Shown here: positions 27,589 to 39,489 of the stretch, piece by piece
Layout of the letters: each line of letters starts with the position of its first letter
How positions within the stretch are numbered: position 1 is the first letter of the stretch
Assembly (NCBI GenBank): GCA_028023455.1
Contig: JAQFVV010007222.1
Span: 1-64,000 of the forward strand
Direction of reading: 5' to 3'
Length of the DNA stretch: 64,000 bases
From: Epiperipatus broadwayi
Taxonomy: Eukaryota > Onychophora > Udeonychophora > Euonychophora > Peripatidae
The notes under the pieces: model-generated
Databases searched by the model: none
Seen by the model: only the letters and a program-made list of their open reading frames with translations
What the model was told of the DNA's origin: nothing
Translations under genes and position numbers: made by a program

Positions 27589-27876
27589 TGTGACATTATG
27601 TTGGACTATATCCATCATCTATTAGAATATGTTGAATGTATAGAAAATTTTTAAACTTTATTTAAACTTTTCAAATACAAACAGCTTGGCCAGCAACACC
27701 TGAAGAACAGTGGAGAATAATATTACTCAAAATGTATAATTACTAACCCATTCTGGCTATTTGTATGTTATTACAAACAAGTTGTTTGTATTGAAAAAGT
27801 TGAAATAAAGTTTAAAAAAATTATATATTTAACATTTACTGATAGATGATGGATACAGTTCAACATATCACATATT
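27589..27876. mobile_element. MITE-like element with ~95-bp terminal inverted repeats, copy 1
   Basis: The left end TATATCCATCATCTATTAGA (about 27607) is matched by the right end GATAGATGATGGATACAG (about 27841). Both arms continue into an AAACTTTATTTAAACTTTT-like segment. The internal region is only ~90 bp. Confidence 0.78.
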
Positions 27877-28600
27877 GTTTGTTAGTTTGAATTGTGGAAT
27901 GTTGTTATATTATATATAAGTATGTGTTTATTATTTTATTTCATTATTTGAAATTGATTATTTGAATTAAATTTTCAATTTGATGTTAGTTAATTATTTA
28001 ATTTTAAAATGTTATATTGGGTTTGTTGTTCTAACTAATTTAAATTTTGGCATTTGATATTTTACCAAACTCCTCCACTACACATAACTTGGAACAACAT
28101 TTTACAACTCACTAAATATACTAAATACCTTGTTGTTGCATCATAAATAAATCAACAACATAATACTATATCTTATTTATCTGTACTTAATTATATTAGT
28201 CTGTATGATAATAATAAAATCAATAATGGGTTATATTATCTGACTATAATCAGAAAGTAAAGAAACAATCTCTTAGTATCTATATGCATTTTTATAAGGT
28301 AGATAATTCTAAGTGCTATATTCACTGCTGAAGTAATTCCTTTAGAGAATAGATACTCCTTTGACACCTTATGATGAGAATAATATAATTCTCTTGATTG
28401 CTCATCTAGAGATGTACTTCACTTAGGGTGTATGAAAAACTCTTGTTAACTAGATTTGGAATTAGAAAAAACCAAACAACTAGTTTAAAAATAATATGAA
28501 TAAAACAAACCACAGTATTTCCAATCTAGTTTATTTCTACATAAATCAAACATATATAAGTACATATTTAGGAAGGAATGTATTTATATCAGAGAAAATA
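27877..28600. other. AT-rich non-coding DNA
   Basis: No gene is seen. A small inverted pair (AACTAGATTTGGAAT near 28449; ATTTCCAATCTAGTT near 28518) may mark another short foldback. Confidence 0.4.
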
Positions 28601-28604
28601 TTAC

Positions 28605-29185
28605 TTAATTTTACAAAAATTATTCCAAACAAAGGCAGTAAATCACTCTCTCCCAAGCTATGACTTAAAAGCACTCTAAATGTTGAGTAAAAAATCAAGA
28701 ATAGAATGACTGCACCTATTCTTTGTAGCCCTGATGTTTATAATAATATCTTTGTCAACATTGTTGGTAATTCAATATGAAATTAATTTATCAATCAGAT
28801 GGAATATGTTTCTTAAGAGTTATTAAATTTGTAATTAATTATACAAGGCTGAAGATAGCATCTCACTTTTTGCACCTTCATTGTAATAATTAAACAAGAT
28901 TTAATATGTAAAATTTAAATTAAACATAGCTCAATGTATGTGTAAACAAAGAGATTAATATCCTCTCCCAGACTATTAATCTGAATTACCAACAATGTTA
29001 ACAAAAATATGCTTATACACATTAGATTACCAACAGCAAGTGGATTCATTGGATTCATTCTACTCTTGATTCTTTGTTAAACATTTTCATTGCTTTTCCA
29101 TTATAGTCTGGAGAAGAGTGATTTACACCCTTTGTTCACATATCATTGAGTTATGTTTAATGTAATCTTTAAAAATGATTCCACT
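28605..29185. mobile_element. Two copies of one inverted-repeat element in opposite orientation
   Basis: Copy 2 (about 28905-29185) has its own ~65-bp inverted ends (AAACATAGCTCAATGTATGTG with CCTCTCCCAGACTATTAAT on the left; CTGGAGAAGAGTGATTTACA and TGAGTTATGTTTAATG on the right). Copy 1 (about 28605-28830) shares AAAGGCAGTAAATCACTCTC, ATCAAGAATAGAATGA and CAACATTGTTGGTAATTCA with it in reverse orientation. No ORF is present. Confidence 0.65.
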
Positions 29186-29189
29186 ATGA

Positions 29190-29960
29190 TATGAATACAA
29201 AATTACTGACTCCACTGTTACATAATTTTTAGTAGTAATTAAAAAATATTAAAAAATATTAAAGATTAACAAAATAAATAAATATTAATATATCTCATCA
29301 TAAATATTAATCTACCATAAGGTTGATCATTGCCAAATAAATAAAATATTTTGAATTCCTTATAAGAAAAAAAAAAATACAATCCAAATTGCTACCTTTT
29401 TTACCAGCATTTTATAGTGAACATGATTTTTTTTTTAATTGATTATTAAGAACTCTAGAGAATATTATTTACTACATTAAATTTTTTTACACAATATTAT
29501 TCATTTTTAAAATAATAATTAACCAAATTTATGATTATTGACTATTATTATTAATTTTATAACTTTATTAACTAATCACATGTTATTATTTTTATTACTA
29601 TATATATATAAATATATATGCTAATAAATGTATGAAATTATTTGTGTGTGTATGTTAGTATATACTGTCATATATAATTACATTTGATCAACAATTACTC
29701 TAATCTTGTGTGGAGGACTAATGTTTCCCCTTATATTTTATTAATGTATAATCACATTTATTGGTTTTGCTAAGCTGTTCTTACTAAAAAGATTAATGAA
29801 CTATTAGAATAGTCTTATTAGTGGTTTTTGTTTTCGACTTTTTTTTCTTGTTTCTAATTATTTACTTCACCAATATTATTAAATTAGGGCTATAGATATC
29901 AATGTGTATCTTATACTTATTTTTATTATTCGGTTTAAACATAGGACCTTTAATATAAAT
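29190..29960. other. AT-rich non-coding DNA
   Basis: No recognisable feature. Confidence 0.5.
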
Positions 29961-29964
29961 GTGT

Positions 29965-29966
<2 letters not shown>

Positions 29967-30038
<72 letters not shown>

Positions 30039-30182
30039 GATATATACTGAAGTGGATCATATACATTAAAGAGTGAGGAGGACCTCCATAAACTAAAGAC
30101 TATTTAATTTTTTATGTGTGTGTGTGTGTGGGGGGGACTGTTTAATAAGACAAGTTATAGTTTTTTCTTAAAAAGGGGGGGG
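29967..30182. repeat. (AT)n, (TG)n and poly-G tracts
   Basis: (AT)n at 29967-30035, (TG)n running into G7 at about 30115-30136, and a G12-type run at about 30174-30184. Confidence 0.9.
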
Positions 30183-30184
30183 GG

Positions 30185-32355
30185 AGAAGAATGTTCGATT
30201 TAAACAATATACTATTACTTATTCTTAAAGTGGGTAACTAAAACAAAAAATAAAATATATCAAAGAATATTATTTTATGTAGGAAAGATAATAAGATGCA
30301 ATTTGTAGTAAGTTCGGATTAATGCATTATTGTGGTGTTTCTTTTTTTTTAATGTCACCAGCGTCAAAATAAAATTATTTTAAGATAAATCAGAATTAAT
30401 GTGTGTGGGTGCCAGATGCTTGGAGAGTATCTAGATGATCTGGAAAAAAAAAACCTTTTAAAAAACACTATTGAAGCATAATTATAAAAGAAAAATTTAA
30501 AAAAGAAATCAAAAGAGTAGAAAAGAGAAAATATGGAAGTTTAATTACTGGAGCCATTACAGTAGATTTAGTGTTTAACTAAATGTTGCTGTAAATGGAA
30601 ATATATAATACTATTATTATCAGCAAATTCTCAGTTCCATCTACTGAAACTAGTATTAATGCAGATAGTAATACAGCAAAATGAACACAATGCATAAGAA
30701 GAGGTAGTACTTATCAGTATAGTCTATTCTGCATCAATGAATTACCAAAACTGCTATGTGAATGCATGTAATTAATCTTATCTTTCATTATTTAGTGCCT
30801 AAGAAAAAGAATGTGTTTGAGATATAAGCCTGTAGTATATAGCGAGATCTAAATTAAAGATCACTATTGTAAAAGGATATTTATACTTGGCACAGAAGAT
30901 ATTTAGAATATTCCAGCATATCATCTGCCTCCACAGAGAAATAAAAAAAACATTAATCATCTAATTTTCACAATCTCAATTGAATAAACTTATAAGCAAT
31001 TGTGATTATTGTAACATATTACTCCCAATATAGTATCCTACCTATGTAGAAAAGCTTTGGTTCATGGTTTTTCAGAGTATTAACATTGAATATCATCACA
31101 TGTTGAGCTTTTCAACAACAACAAAAATAAACATTTAATTTTTTAAACAGAAAGTAACTATAGTGTTGATAAGTAAGAGGGTTTTTGTTGAAGTTGTTTT
31201 TGAGTAATGGTTTTTTTTTTCATAAAAGCTTAAAGAACAATATGATTGTATATATTATTTTGATTTTTTTTCTTTGTCTATTTCTGTAAATGCTATTATC
31301 TATATCAAGTACACAAAGGGAATATTGAATTATGTATTAGTTTATACTAAAATTGGAACAGAATAAAAATCTTTATGCTGTTCTTCCATAAAATAATAAT
31401 CAGAAAATAATAATAATTTTTTCACAACAGCTATATAAGTATCAATAATATTTTTTTATATGTTGAAACTCTTTTTCAGCACTTGGTTTGATGCTCGTTT
31501 TAAATGTTAACAACTATATCAGACATAAGTGTTCAATAATTGCATTAAAACAAACAATAAGAATATAAATCATTGATATAAATCAAAATCCTCATATATA
31601 AATTCAGTAATTGCAAAATAATTGACTATATATCATAACAATACAACAAATAAATTACATGCATTTCTTTTACAATTGTATAATATTATTTTATATAATT
31701 TTCCATTCATTTTTAATTAAGCATTTGTTAAAAAAAATTTATAGAAGTCTTGTAACTATTCATTCAATTATTCAAATTATTTTTAATATAGTATGTTTCA
31801 TATATTTGTCTTCTTTTTGTATCTTTGATGTAATTTAAATGTTTAATACATTTTATAGCATCTATATTAATATTCTTATAATGTAGCCCAAAATTGAGAT
31901 GTTGATCAGGCATGAAAAATCATTATAAATAACTAGTCTAAGAGTAGGTTAAAAATTTTGTTTGATATACCAAATGTCTTTATGTATTTTTTATTTATTT
32001 ATTTATTTATTTATTTATTACTAGTATTATCATAATTATTATTTTATTACTATGTTATTTCTGTAATACATTTTTTGTATGTTTATAAGCTGTTGAGTAG
32101 CTTTTCCTAAACATGCTAAACATTAGAATAAAATGTTTGTTGAATTAATATATATTTATATTAAATTATTGAAAATATTTGATCCCAAAATTTACTCTCA
32201 GGCTCTCATGAGATCAGCTGAGATAGAATAAATTAAATGTCATAATAGAGTTCATTTTTCTCAGATCTATGATAATTCTCAGTAATGTATGGAGATGACA
32301 CTGGCACCAACAAACTCTACACACAAGATAGATATATAATTTATAAAATATACCC
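30185..32355. other. AT-rich non-coding DNA with (TTTA)n at about 31988-32020
   Basis: No gene is seen. There is one short TTTA tetranucleotide tract. Confidence 0.5.
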
Positions 32356-32359
32356 ATAA

Positions 32360-32581
32360 TGTTTATTATTTATAGGGACTACTTCCATTATCTTATATTA
32401 AGAACTGGATGTCTTTGGAAAAATTTTAAATATTATTTAAACTTTTGTGTTAAGTATTATTAACTGTGTGCTATTACTAACAACTGAATATATTTAGAAA
32501 GTTTAAATAAAGTTTAATTTTTTTAAAGACATACACTTTTTAATATTAGATAATGGAAATACTCTAACTAATAATTAATAT
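32360..32581. mobile_element. MITE-like element, copy 2 of the 27.6-kb family
   Basis: The left end TACTTCCATTATCTTATATT (about 32380) is matched by the right end AATATTAGATAATGGAAATA (about 32552). The inner arms share the AAACTTTATTTAAACTTT motif with the element at 27589-27876. Confidence 0.7.
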
Positions 32582-32875
32582 TTTTATAGTATCTATGGGA
32601 AAGGGTTTATCATCAACTTATAATCTCCTTTATGGATGTAAAGTATCAAAAAATTTGATTGACGTTTGTATTAGATTCTGTGCCTGATGGGGATTTAGTC
32701 TAACCAGTATCAGCTACAGTAATCGTAATAAATGATCAAACAGTTATTTTTACACACTCCTCTAGGCAGGTATCTATCTTAAATAGAATAAATCTCAAAG
32801 AAGTAGATAATTATAATATGCATATTGAATATATATTTAATGATAATAATAAAGATCAACAACTAAAAAAGACAG

Positions 32876-33600
32876 AATGAAAATAAATATTACCCTAGAG
32901 ACCAGTTCTGTGATGCCTATACAAACCAAAGTGTGAACCACAAATATATCTACATATAGAATGTAGAGGTCCATTATTATTTTTGCTATGTTGTAATATT
33001 GACATTGAACTTGTACAAAAAACTTACCTTTCTAAATACTTCAACATCTTATTTAGTTATAGCATTATCGGCATGTCTTTCCAATAAGAATAATCAACAT
33101 TTAATTTTATGTGCACAATTGAATGAAGATGTGATTTTAGAAATAGTAGAATCTATAGCATCACATCAACAGCATAGGATAACATATTTTTGGATTTTTG
33201 ATCTTGCTATTGTATTTTTAAATGTATATGGGATTTCATTAAATCAAAATTTTGTAATATTTTTTGTTAAATAAATAGGATGCCCACTCTCACTTGCTTA
33301 CAATAAATTACATAAAATAACAACTTGATATGCAACTAATATAGTTGCAGTTGTTATTTGACTGTGTTGAAATACATTCTGTTTAAGTTTTTACAGACAA
33401 CAACAGCACATTGGAGTCATTGATGCACTTCAATATTTAAGCCCATCTTTTATATTTACAAAAAACTAACAAGATATTTAAATTGGCTCACATTCTCAAG
33501 CTAATAATCATCCAAGCTAAATGGTACTGAAATTTTTTCATGTACCAATAACTGATGATTATCTTCAATTTCTGTAAATATATCCTTTAACCTGGAAAAA
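32876..33600 (-). pseudogene. 3' end of a LINE of the same family as that at 50.5-52.1 kb
   Basis: Reading the minus strand, the end of the element (about 32945 down to 32890) encodes a piece resembling the C-terminal zinc-finger tail of jockey-like LINE proteins (ICGSHFGLYRHHRTG). Upstream, an ENVSQFKYL-like block lies near 33520. At nucleotide level, 33120-33260 aligns by eye with 50890-51040: GATGTGATTTTAGAAATAGT against GGTGTGATTTTACAATAGTG, and GATCTTGCTATTGTA against GATCTTGTCATTGTA. It is highly decayed. The 91-residue plus-strand frame at 32999-33274 is antisense to it and is not a gene. Confidence 0.68.
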
Positions 33601-34080
33601 TATCAGAATTATTATCATATTGTAAATCAAAAATTCATGATGTTAAAGTTTTTGTTTTTTCATTCAACCAATGTAAAGTAAAAATTCTGCCATCAAGCCT
33701 ATAATAAAATACATAAATATATAGTAATCTATACCAATAAATGATGGTATATGTAATATATAATTATAAACATTTTAATAAGTAGGTAAATAATTTTAGT
33801 TTACAAAATATGGAATGCTTTAAATATGAATCTAATCATAAACAAACAAATCAGTGTATTTTACTTAGATAATTCACTTGTTAGATTATTGAAGAATCAT
33901 TTTTTTAAAATGTCCGCATTTTATCATAACAATGTCAACAATCTAACTTTTAAACTCTTAGACATGTATTTGGATTTGCTTATTCCATGACTAGATTTAT
34001 ACATAAATTTAATATGTAAATGTATATGCATAATTTGTTATTAAATAAATGTCAATATATGTTGGATATAATATAATAAA
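33601..34080. other. AT-rich DNA with a dispersed ~80-bp repeat (33975-34055)
   Basis: GACTAGATTTATACATAAATT at about 33990 recurs as GACTAGATTTATATATAAATT at about 38447, with matching flanks (GGATTTG upstream; GCATAATTT and AATAAATG/AACAAATG downstream), so this is an interspersed repeat in direct orientation. Confidence 0.65.
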
Positions 34081-34086
34081 AGATGG

Positions 34087-34090
<4 letters not shown>

Positions 34091-34135
<45 letters not shown>
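34091..34135. repeat. (AT)n microsatellite
   Basis: About 45 bp of alternating AT. Confidence 0.95.
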
Positions 34136-34138
<3 letters not shown>

Positions 34139-34139
34139 A

Positions 34140-34715
34140 ACCATATATTTTAGCATAAAATATAATAATTGATGTAACTATTTTTAAAAAATTTCTCTAT
34201 CTTCTTTGGTGATTTGATTGGCTTGATTTGCACTCTGAACAGATTACTCTCTTATATTATTTAATAAATTTAAATTTGCTTCATTCCATATACTAATTCG
34301 TATCAGAATGTTTAACTTTTAAAAATTTTAACAACACATTAAATTTGGTAAAATAATATTAAAATATAATATTTTTATTTACATTTGTTTAAAGTAGTCT
34401 TAAAAATTGTTTCATTTGAATTAACAAAACCATTTGTTTAATTAAAATAAATTATTAAAAATAAATACAATAATTACGTATGCGTCTCAATGTAAAAAAA
34501 AGAAAAGAGCGCGAATTTAAGAGAAGATCGTCTGTTAGTTTGCTTTTGGGAGGGAGAGAGAAAGAAAAGAAATGGTAAAAAGGCAAATGGTGTAAATTTG
34601 ATAAGCTTATTTAAAATAGTTAACAAGTAAACTGATTACCACAAATTTGCTATAAACGTAAAAATAATATCGTGGTATTTAAATATAAGATGAATTGCTA
34701 AATTTAAAAGTCTGT
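34140..34715. other. AT-rich non-coding DNA
   Basis: A purine-rich, slightly GC-richer patch (34500-34590, including AGCGCGAATTTAAGAG and GGGAGGGAGAGAG) interrupts AT-rich sequence. I cannot assign it a function. Confidence 0.4.
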
Positions 34716-34717
34716 TC

Positions 34718-34805
34718 AAGTCGGCTGGCCAAGTGGATCAAATCACCGGTAATAATTTCCCAATATTACATTTAAAATGTCAGAGCTTCCCAGTTTAAAA
34801 GAATT
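34718..34805 (+). ncRNA. Possible tRNA-derived fragment (A box only)
   Basis: GGCTGGCCAAGTGG near 34724-34737 contains a perfect match to the pol III A-box consensus TGGCNNAGTGG, as in Ser/Leu tRNAs. The expected B box downstream is not convincing (CAGTTTAAAAG near 34791). It may be a decayed tRNA-derived repeat. Confidence 0.3.
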
Positions 34806-35354
34806 AATTGCAAGAATTTGGTATGTTTTAAAATGTTTATTGTTCTACAATTTGGAAAATTTAAATAAGTATCTTAATTACAAAAGTTTTATAAATATGA
34901 AAATTTGCTTTTTAAAAAAGAAGTTTAAATTAAAGTAAAATGTTAAAGTTATCAAAATAGTTTAATATTTCCATTTCTAATTCTAATAAAATATAGTATT
35001 GATTGATATTTAACTTTATAATACCAGTAAAATATTTGCTAGTTAATTGTTTGCTATTTGGATAATAAACAGTTTTCAAATAATTGATCAAAGCTATTTT
35101 CAAATTTTATCGTCAGTTTGTAATGATTAAATTAATTGCTGTAATTGTTATTCCTAGATTTAAGCGTGGATAAATAAATATTTAGCATGGATGTAATAAA
35201 CTTGGAACGTTTTTAATAGAGAAATGTAGAAATTAATAACTTTTGAAAAACATTTTCATTTAAGTTCTGTGAGTCATATTTTTAAAATTGTTTCTTGTTT
35301 ATGGAGCCATGTAAAATCGTTAATCTGATAGTGATTATAATAACTAACACAAAT

Positions 35355-35590
35355 GGATAACATTACATGTATGGAATTCAACGATAATTATAGCTATTAC
35401 TTCGTACATTTATTGTTCGACACATCGTACATGGAATTCACGGATCATATTTGTCATTATAAAATGCTCTACAATCTAATTTGTGACACACACACCTGCT
35501 AAAATTCATATATTGAACTTTAAAATGCTATACATTTAATTTATATCACACACACACCTCTTAGATTTTATGTATTTGATGAATAATTCA
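35355..35590. repeat. Short-period tandem duplications
   Basis: ATGGAATTCAACGATAATTA (about 35371) recurs as ATGGAATTCACGGATCATA (about 35431). ATAAAATGCTCTACAATCTA followed by GACACACACACCT (35459-35499) recurs as TTAAAATGCTATACATTTAA followed by CACACACACACCT (35521-35562). Confidence 0.72.
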
Positions 35591-35965
35591 TTACTTAAAT
35601 TTTATCGTTATATGAACTTGCATGTGAAGTTCATAAGTTATATTTTATTAAGTTTAAAGTAATAGGGGTTGAATAAAATATTTATTCAAGAGAATAGCGC
35701 TTGCGAAAGGGCTTGAAAAGTACTAAATGAATTCATGAGATGTATCAATCTTTGTGAGGTATTTTGTGAGTCTTTCCAGATTTATATTCCTATGCTAATA
35801 TTACTTATATTGCATCACACATGTTTTATTTTAAGCAAGATAAGTTAGTACATTAGTTGTCCTGATTAGTGTAACATTTTATTATGCAAGAACCCACATT
35901 TGCTAAAGTGTTTGCACTTTAATATGAGGTAAATAGTAATGTTGTTTTTTAATGTTGAAAGGCAT

Positions 35966-36153
35966 TAATCTGTGCTGGTGGTTAATCCACAGATTATTTA
36001 ATTGCCATTTTTTGTATTTTACACTCATTCCAGCGCTGGTGGTTAATCCGCGGAATTGTGTAATTATACGTATTACTTTATGATGGTGCATCAATCCACA
36101 AAGTGTTTAGTATTATTTAATTCCTATGTGTAGATGAACGCATCCACAGGAAT
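35966..36153 (+). repeat. Array of four stem-loops with conserved loops and different, still-paired stems
   Basis: Hairpin 1, 35966-35996: stem TAATCTGTG/CACAGATTA, loop CTGGTGGTTAATC. Hairpin 2, 36027-36056: ATTCC and GCG pair with CGC and GGAAT around a bulged A, identical loop. Hairpin 3, 36075-36104: ACTTT and TG pair with CA and AAAGT, loop ATGGTGCATCAATC. Hairpin 4, 36120-36153: ATTCC and TGTG pair with CACA and GGAAT, loop TAGATGAACGCATC. A fifth small hairpin (TAAAGTG/CACTTTA) lies at 35904-35921. Stems change while pairing is kept, and every loop ends in ATC. I do not recognise the family. Confidence 0.75.
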
Positions 36154-36159
36154 ATGTTT

Positions 36160-37430
36160 TACTTCATAGATATAAGTTGGGCAAAGTATTTTAGTTAATC
36201 TGCTAAATCATCTTCTTCCATTTGTAAGCATAATTTACAAGTTAGATCATCAAATTGTAGCAGGACATTCTATTTAAGTTACTTCATAATAATTAACTGT
36301 CGGTTGATTATTATTTACCGGAGTGTAAGTTTACATTTTCATTTTATTTAATGATTACATTATAGCTAAATCCTACAGATATAATATTAGTTATTATATT
36401 ATTATAATTTTACAGTATGGATTTATTGAATATGGAAATGACGTTAAATACTTCATGAGTTGATGTTGAATTTGGTATAATTTGCTCAAGATTCATTATA
36501 TCAGATTGAAATAAGGTATGATTAGGTTTTTAAAACCGTACCTATGATATATTAGTGAAGAAAGTCGATGGAATTTTAATTTATTTATTTTATTTGTTTA
36601 TTTATGTTTTTTAATTATAACATTGGAATTAATTATTTATTATTCATAAATTTGTAAATAAACGTTGATTTATAATTAAACTTACTGTGCCGTTGCTATG
36701 TGTCATTCTTAAAATCAGAAATCATAAACCTTGGATAGAGCATACATGAAGTACATACCATTGTCAACATGATATAAGAGTTTAGTGATATTTTGAAAAA
36801 ACATTTGGATGCTTTTAGTCTTTAGTAGTTTATGATGTGGGGGGGTACAATAAAATCCCATTTACCTTTTCCATCATTTTGGCTTTGCGTAGTTGATCTA
36901 GTATACAATACAAATTGATTATTAAACCTATAAACAGATTTACCAAATAATGATATGATTGAATATATTTACTTAACATTTTAAATTGTCATTTGTCAGT
37001 ATAAAAAGAGTCTCAGTGATATAGTAAACTATAAAAAGAACCCAAGTATTTATGTTTATTTATTGCAAAGCTTTACCTGGACTAGCATTTGTATTAAAAT
37101 CATATAGATTGTTTAAAATTTCATAATCTTATGTAGTTCCACAAATAGTGCCATCTTGTACATGGTCGGCCATCGGGTCTCATACAATAAAAATTGCAAA
37201 TTAAGGTTTGTAACATAATAACATTGCACTTATAATTTGTTTACTGTATTTTATCATACTACTATGATAGGTCATCATGGTATACCCTGGCTGCGATCAA
37301 ATTGAATCATAAAAGTTTATGTTAGATCATGAGTTTGGTCTGTGATAAGTTGTTCCAGATGTTGGTTGTGGTCTTTGGTGCATAAAATAGACAGCATAAT
37401 ATGCTTTTGGATACAGCTCTTAATAGCTGA
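36160..37430. other. AT-rich non-coding DNA
   Basis: I see no gene. A short G7 tract lies near 36839. Confidence 0.5.
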
Positions 37431-37435
37431 CAATG

Positions 37436-37600
37436 TGTAACGGGAGGTGATCAGTGATCGAGGTTATAATTCCCAGTGCACTGATGTTTTGGTAATATTA
37501 TGTAGATGACCACACTTTTAAAGGTTACAAATTATTGAGCGCCACAACGTGGTGGGCTCGATATGTAAGGGTTACAAATAGAGTTGGGACAACAATTGAA
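37436..37600 (+). mobile_element. Degenerate LTR end with tRNA-Lys-type primer binding site
   Basis: A 94-bp stretch begins TGTAACGGG (37436) and ends GGTTACA (37529); its termini TGTAAC/GTTACA are perfect inverted repeats. After a 6-nt spacer comes TGAGCGCCACAACG with TGGTGGGCTCGA (37536-37561). This matches the complement of the 3' half of tRNA-Lys(CUU) well into the T arm, apart from small insertions and a substitution. I infer the left end of a Gypsy-type or short LTR element in plus orientation. No gag or pol follows; an (AT)n tract starts at 37610. Confidence 0.55.
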
Positions 37601-37605
37601 AGGTT

Positions 37606-37609
<4 letters not shown>

Positions 37610-37652
<43 letters not shown>
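37610..37652. repeat. (AT)n microsatellite
   Basis: About 43 bp of alternating AT, just downstream of the LTR remnant. Confidence 0.95.
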
Positions 37653-37654
<2 letters not shown>

Positions 37655-37737
37655 AATGGAATGAAAATACACTAAAATGTTCAAAAACTTTAATTAAAAT
37701 TCAGTTTAAAAAATTCACTTTCAATTTTATTTACCTA

Positions 37738-38118
37738 GGATTGGGAATGAACTCGACTAACTTATTCTCATATTCTCATTGATTATTAGAAGTTCAAATA
37801 ATGCTAGGATCTAATTTACAGTTAAGAGTCTTAAAAAGATTTGGAAGATGAATATATATTGATAATGTATTATCTATATTTAAACTAATCACAATCTGAT
37901 TAGAATCAGCAATTCAAATTCATTATTTTTTGAATGGAATTGCTGTTGACTTTTAAATTTTTGCCAACAGTCAAATTGTTTTTATATACATAAGGATTGG
38001 GAATGAACTTGGTTAACTCATTCATGCATTCTCATTGATTCTAAGAAGTTCAAACAATGGTAGATATAATTTGTAGTTAAAACTTTTAAGAATATTAAAA
38101 GGATTTGGAAGATAAAAA
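37738..38118. repeat. Direct duplication of ~125 bp, period ~254
   Basis: AGGATTGGGAATGAACTCGA (37738) recurs as AGGATTGGGAATGAACTTGG (about 37992). Both copies continue with a TTCTCATTGATT segment, AGAAGTTCAAA and AAGATTTGGAAGAT or AGGATTTGGAAGAT. Confidence 0.85.
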
Positions 38119-38169
38119 TATATTCTTTGATTTACAGATAATGAGTTTCAGATTTTTCTAGCTGCATCT

Positions 38170-38195
38170 AATATATACATACACACATATATATG

Positions 38196-38278
<83 letters not shown>
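38170..38278. repeat. Compound (AC)n/(AT)n microsatellite
   Basis: A short AT/AC mixture, (AC)n at about 38193-38218, then (AT)n to 38278. Confidence 0.95.
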
Positions 38279-38279
<1 letters not shown>

Positions 38280-38280
<1 letters not shown>

Positions 38281-39380
38281 TATATTACTTAAAAATTGTT
38301 GTGGCAAGTGAAATAAAAACATTATAAAAATAGAAGTGTGCTTCTGTTTCTAAAAAAGTCATGCTTCATCACTGATTTATATATGGTTATCTAATGATCT
38401 AACTTGTGAACTACCTTTCACATTTATTTGGATTTGGTTTTCCTATGACTAGATTTATATATAAATTTAATATATTAATGTATGTGCATAATTTATAATT
38501 AAACAAATGAAACCTCTTTCTGTTCTTTGCATAACATTTTTGGAATTATAGATATAATTATCTTTAAATATATGTATTGTAAATGATTTTTCTTGTAATG
38601 CTTATCAATATGTATAATCAGTTAGAGGGATTAATCTTTAAATATGAATTTTCAAAATAACATAATCCAATGTTTTAGGAGCTGATGTGATGTATGATTG
38701 AGAAATTGTTTTGATATTTTGAGAACAGAATGCACTTTTTTATTTCTAGAAAATAAGAAAAAATTATGGCCTCTGTTCAGTTATATAAATATTGTGTAAT
38801 CATTGACCAACTGTAAACAGAAATGCTAAGAGTCATTTTGAAATCAGGGTGAAAGTTAATGATGGTCTTTTATTTAGATATGCAACAATGACTTTTAAAT
38901 TCAAAATTATTATTTAAATTAAAATAATGATTTAATATTAAATGAGACTTAATTTGACTTTTTGAAATTAAAAAAAAAAGGAAAAAATAATTGATTTAGA
39001 AAATTAATTTTTATTTAATATAAAGGCAAATTTATTTAAAATATGAGTAGAATGATATTCATTATAATAAATAGAAGAATGAACTGCATTGAAAGATTGA
39101 TGATATATCAAACAAAATACCAAAATTAGGTATTCATTTTACTAGAAAACAAGTCAAATATTCCAGGTTCATATTTAAGTTCACATTTGATGAAAACATG
39201 CAGAATGTGGTGGCCATATACATATAAAATGCTTTTGATGAAATTAAATATGATTCATAATTGTCATGGCGGGTTTTACAACTAGAAATCATTGAAAGTT
39301 TGAAGTAAATTTGACATGTTGATTCAAAAATGAGAGGGAATGCACCAATCAAGAAACTATAAAAAAAGATCAAAAACAGT
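38280..39380. other. AT-rich DNA with the second copy of an ~80-bp dispersed repeat (38431-38510)
   Basis: It holds the partner of the 33975-34055 repeat. A minus-strand frame at 39134-39373 has no recognisable domain. On the plus strand 39190-39290 weakly resembles an RT motif A region, but not enough to call. Confidence 0.45.
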
Positions 39381-39381
39381 T

Positions 39382-39439
39382 TGTATGTATGTATGTATGT
39401 ATGTATGTATGTATGTATGTATGTATGTATGTATGTATG

Positions 39440-39486
<47 letters not shown>
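39382..39486. repeat. (TATG)n followed by (AT)n
   Basis: About 16 GTAT units (39382-39445), then (AT)n to 39486. The Cys-Met-Tyr-Val repeat frame through it is a translation artefact. Confidence 0.97.
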
Positions 39487-39488
<2 letters not shown>

Positions 39489-39489
39489 G

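Noticed and set aside
32999-33274. 91-residue plus-strand frame
   Set aside because: It lies antisense to a LINE 3' end recognisable on the minus strand.
34718-34805. Functional Ser/Leu tRNA gene
   Set aside because: Only the A box fits; there is no convincing B box, acceptor stem or variable arm.
39190-39290. Weak resemblance to RT motif A on the plus strand
   Set aside because: Only a few residues fit, the frame is broken, and no other RT motif is nearby.
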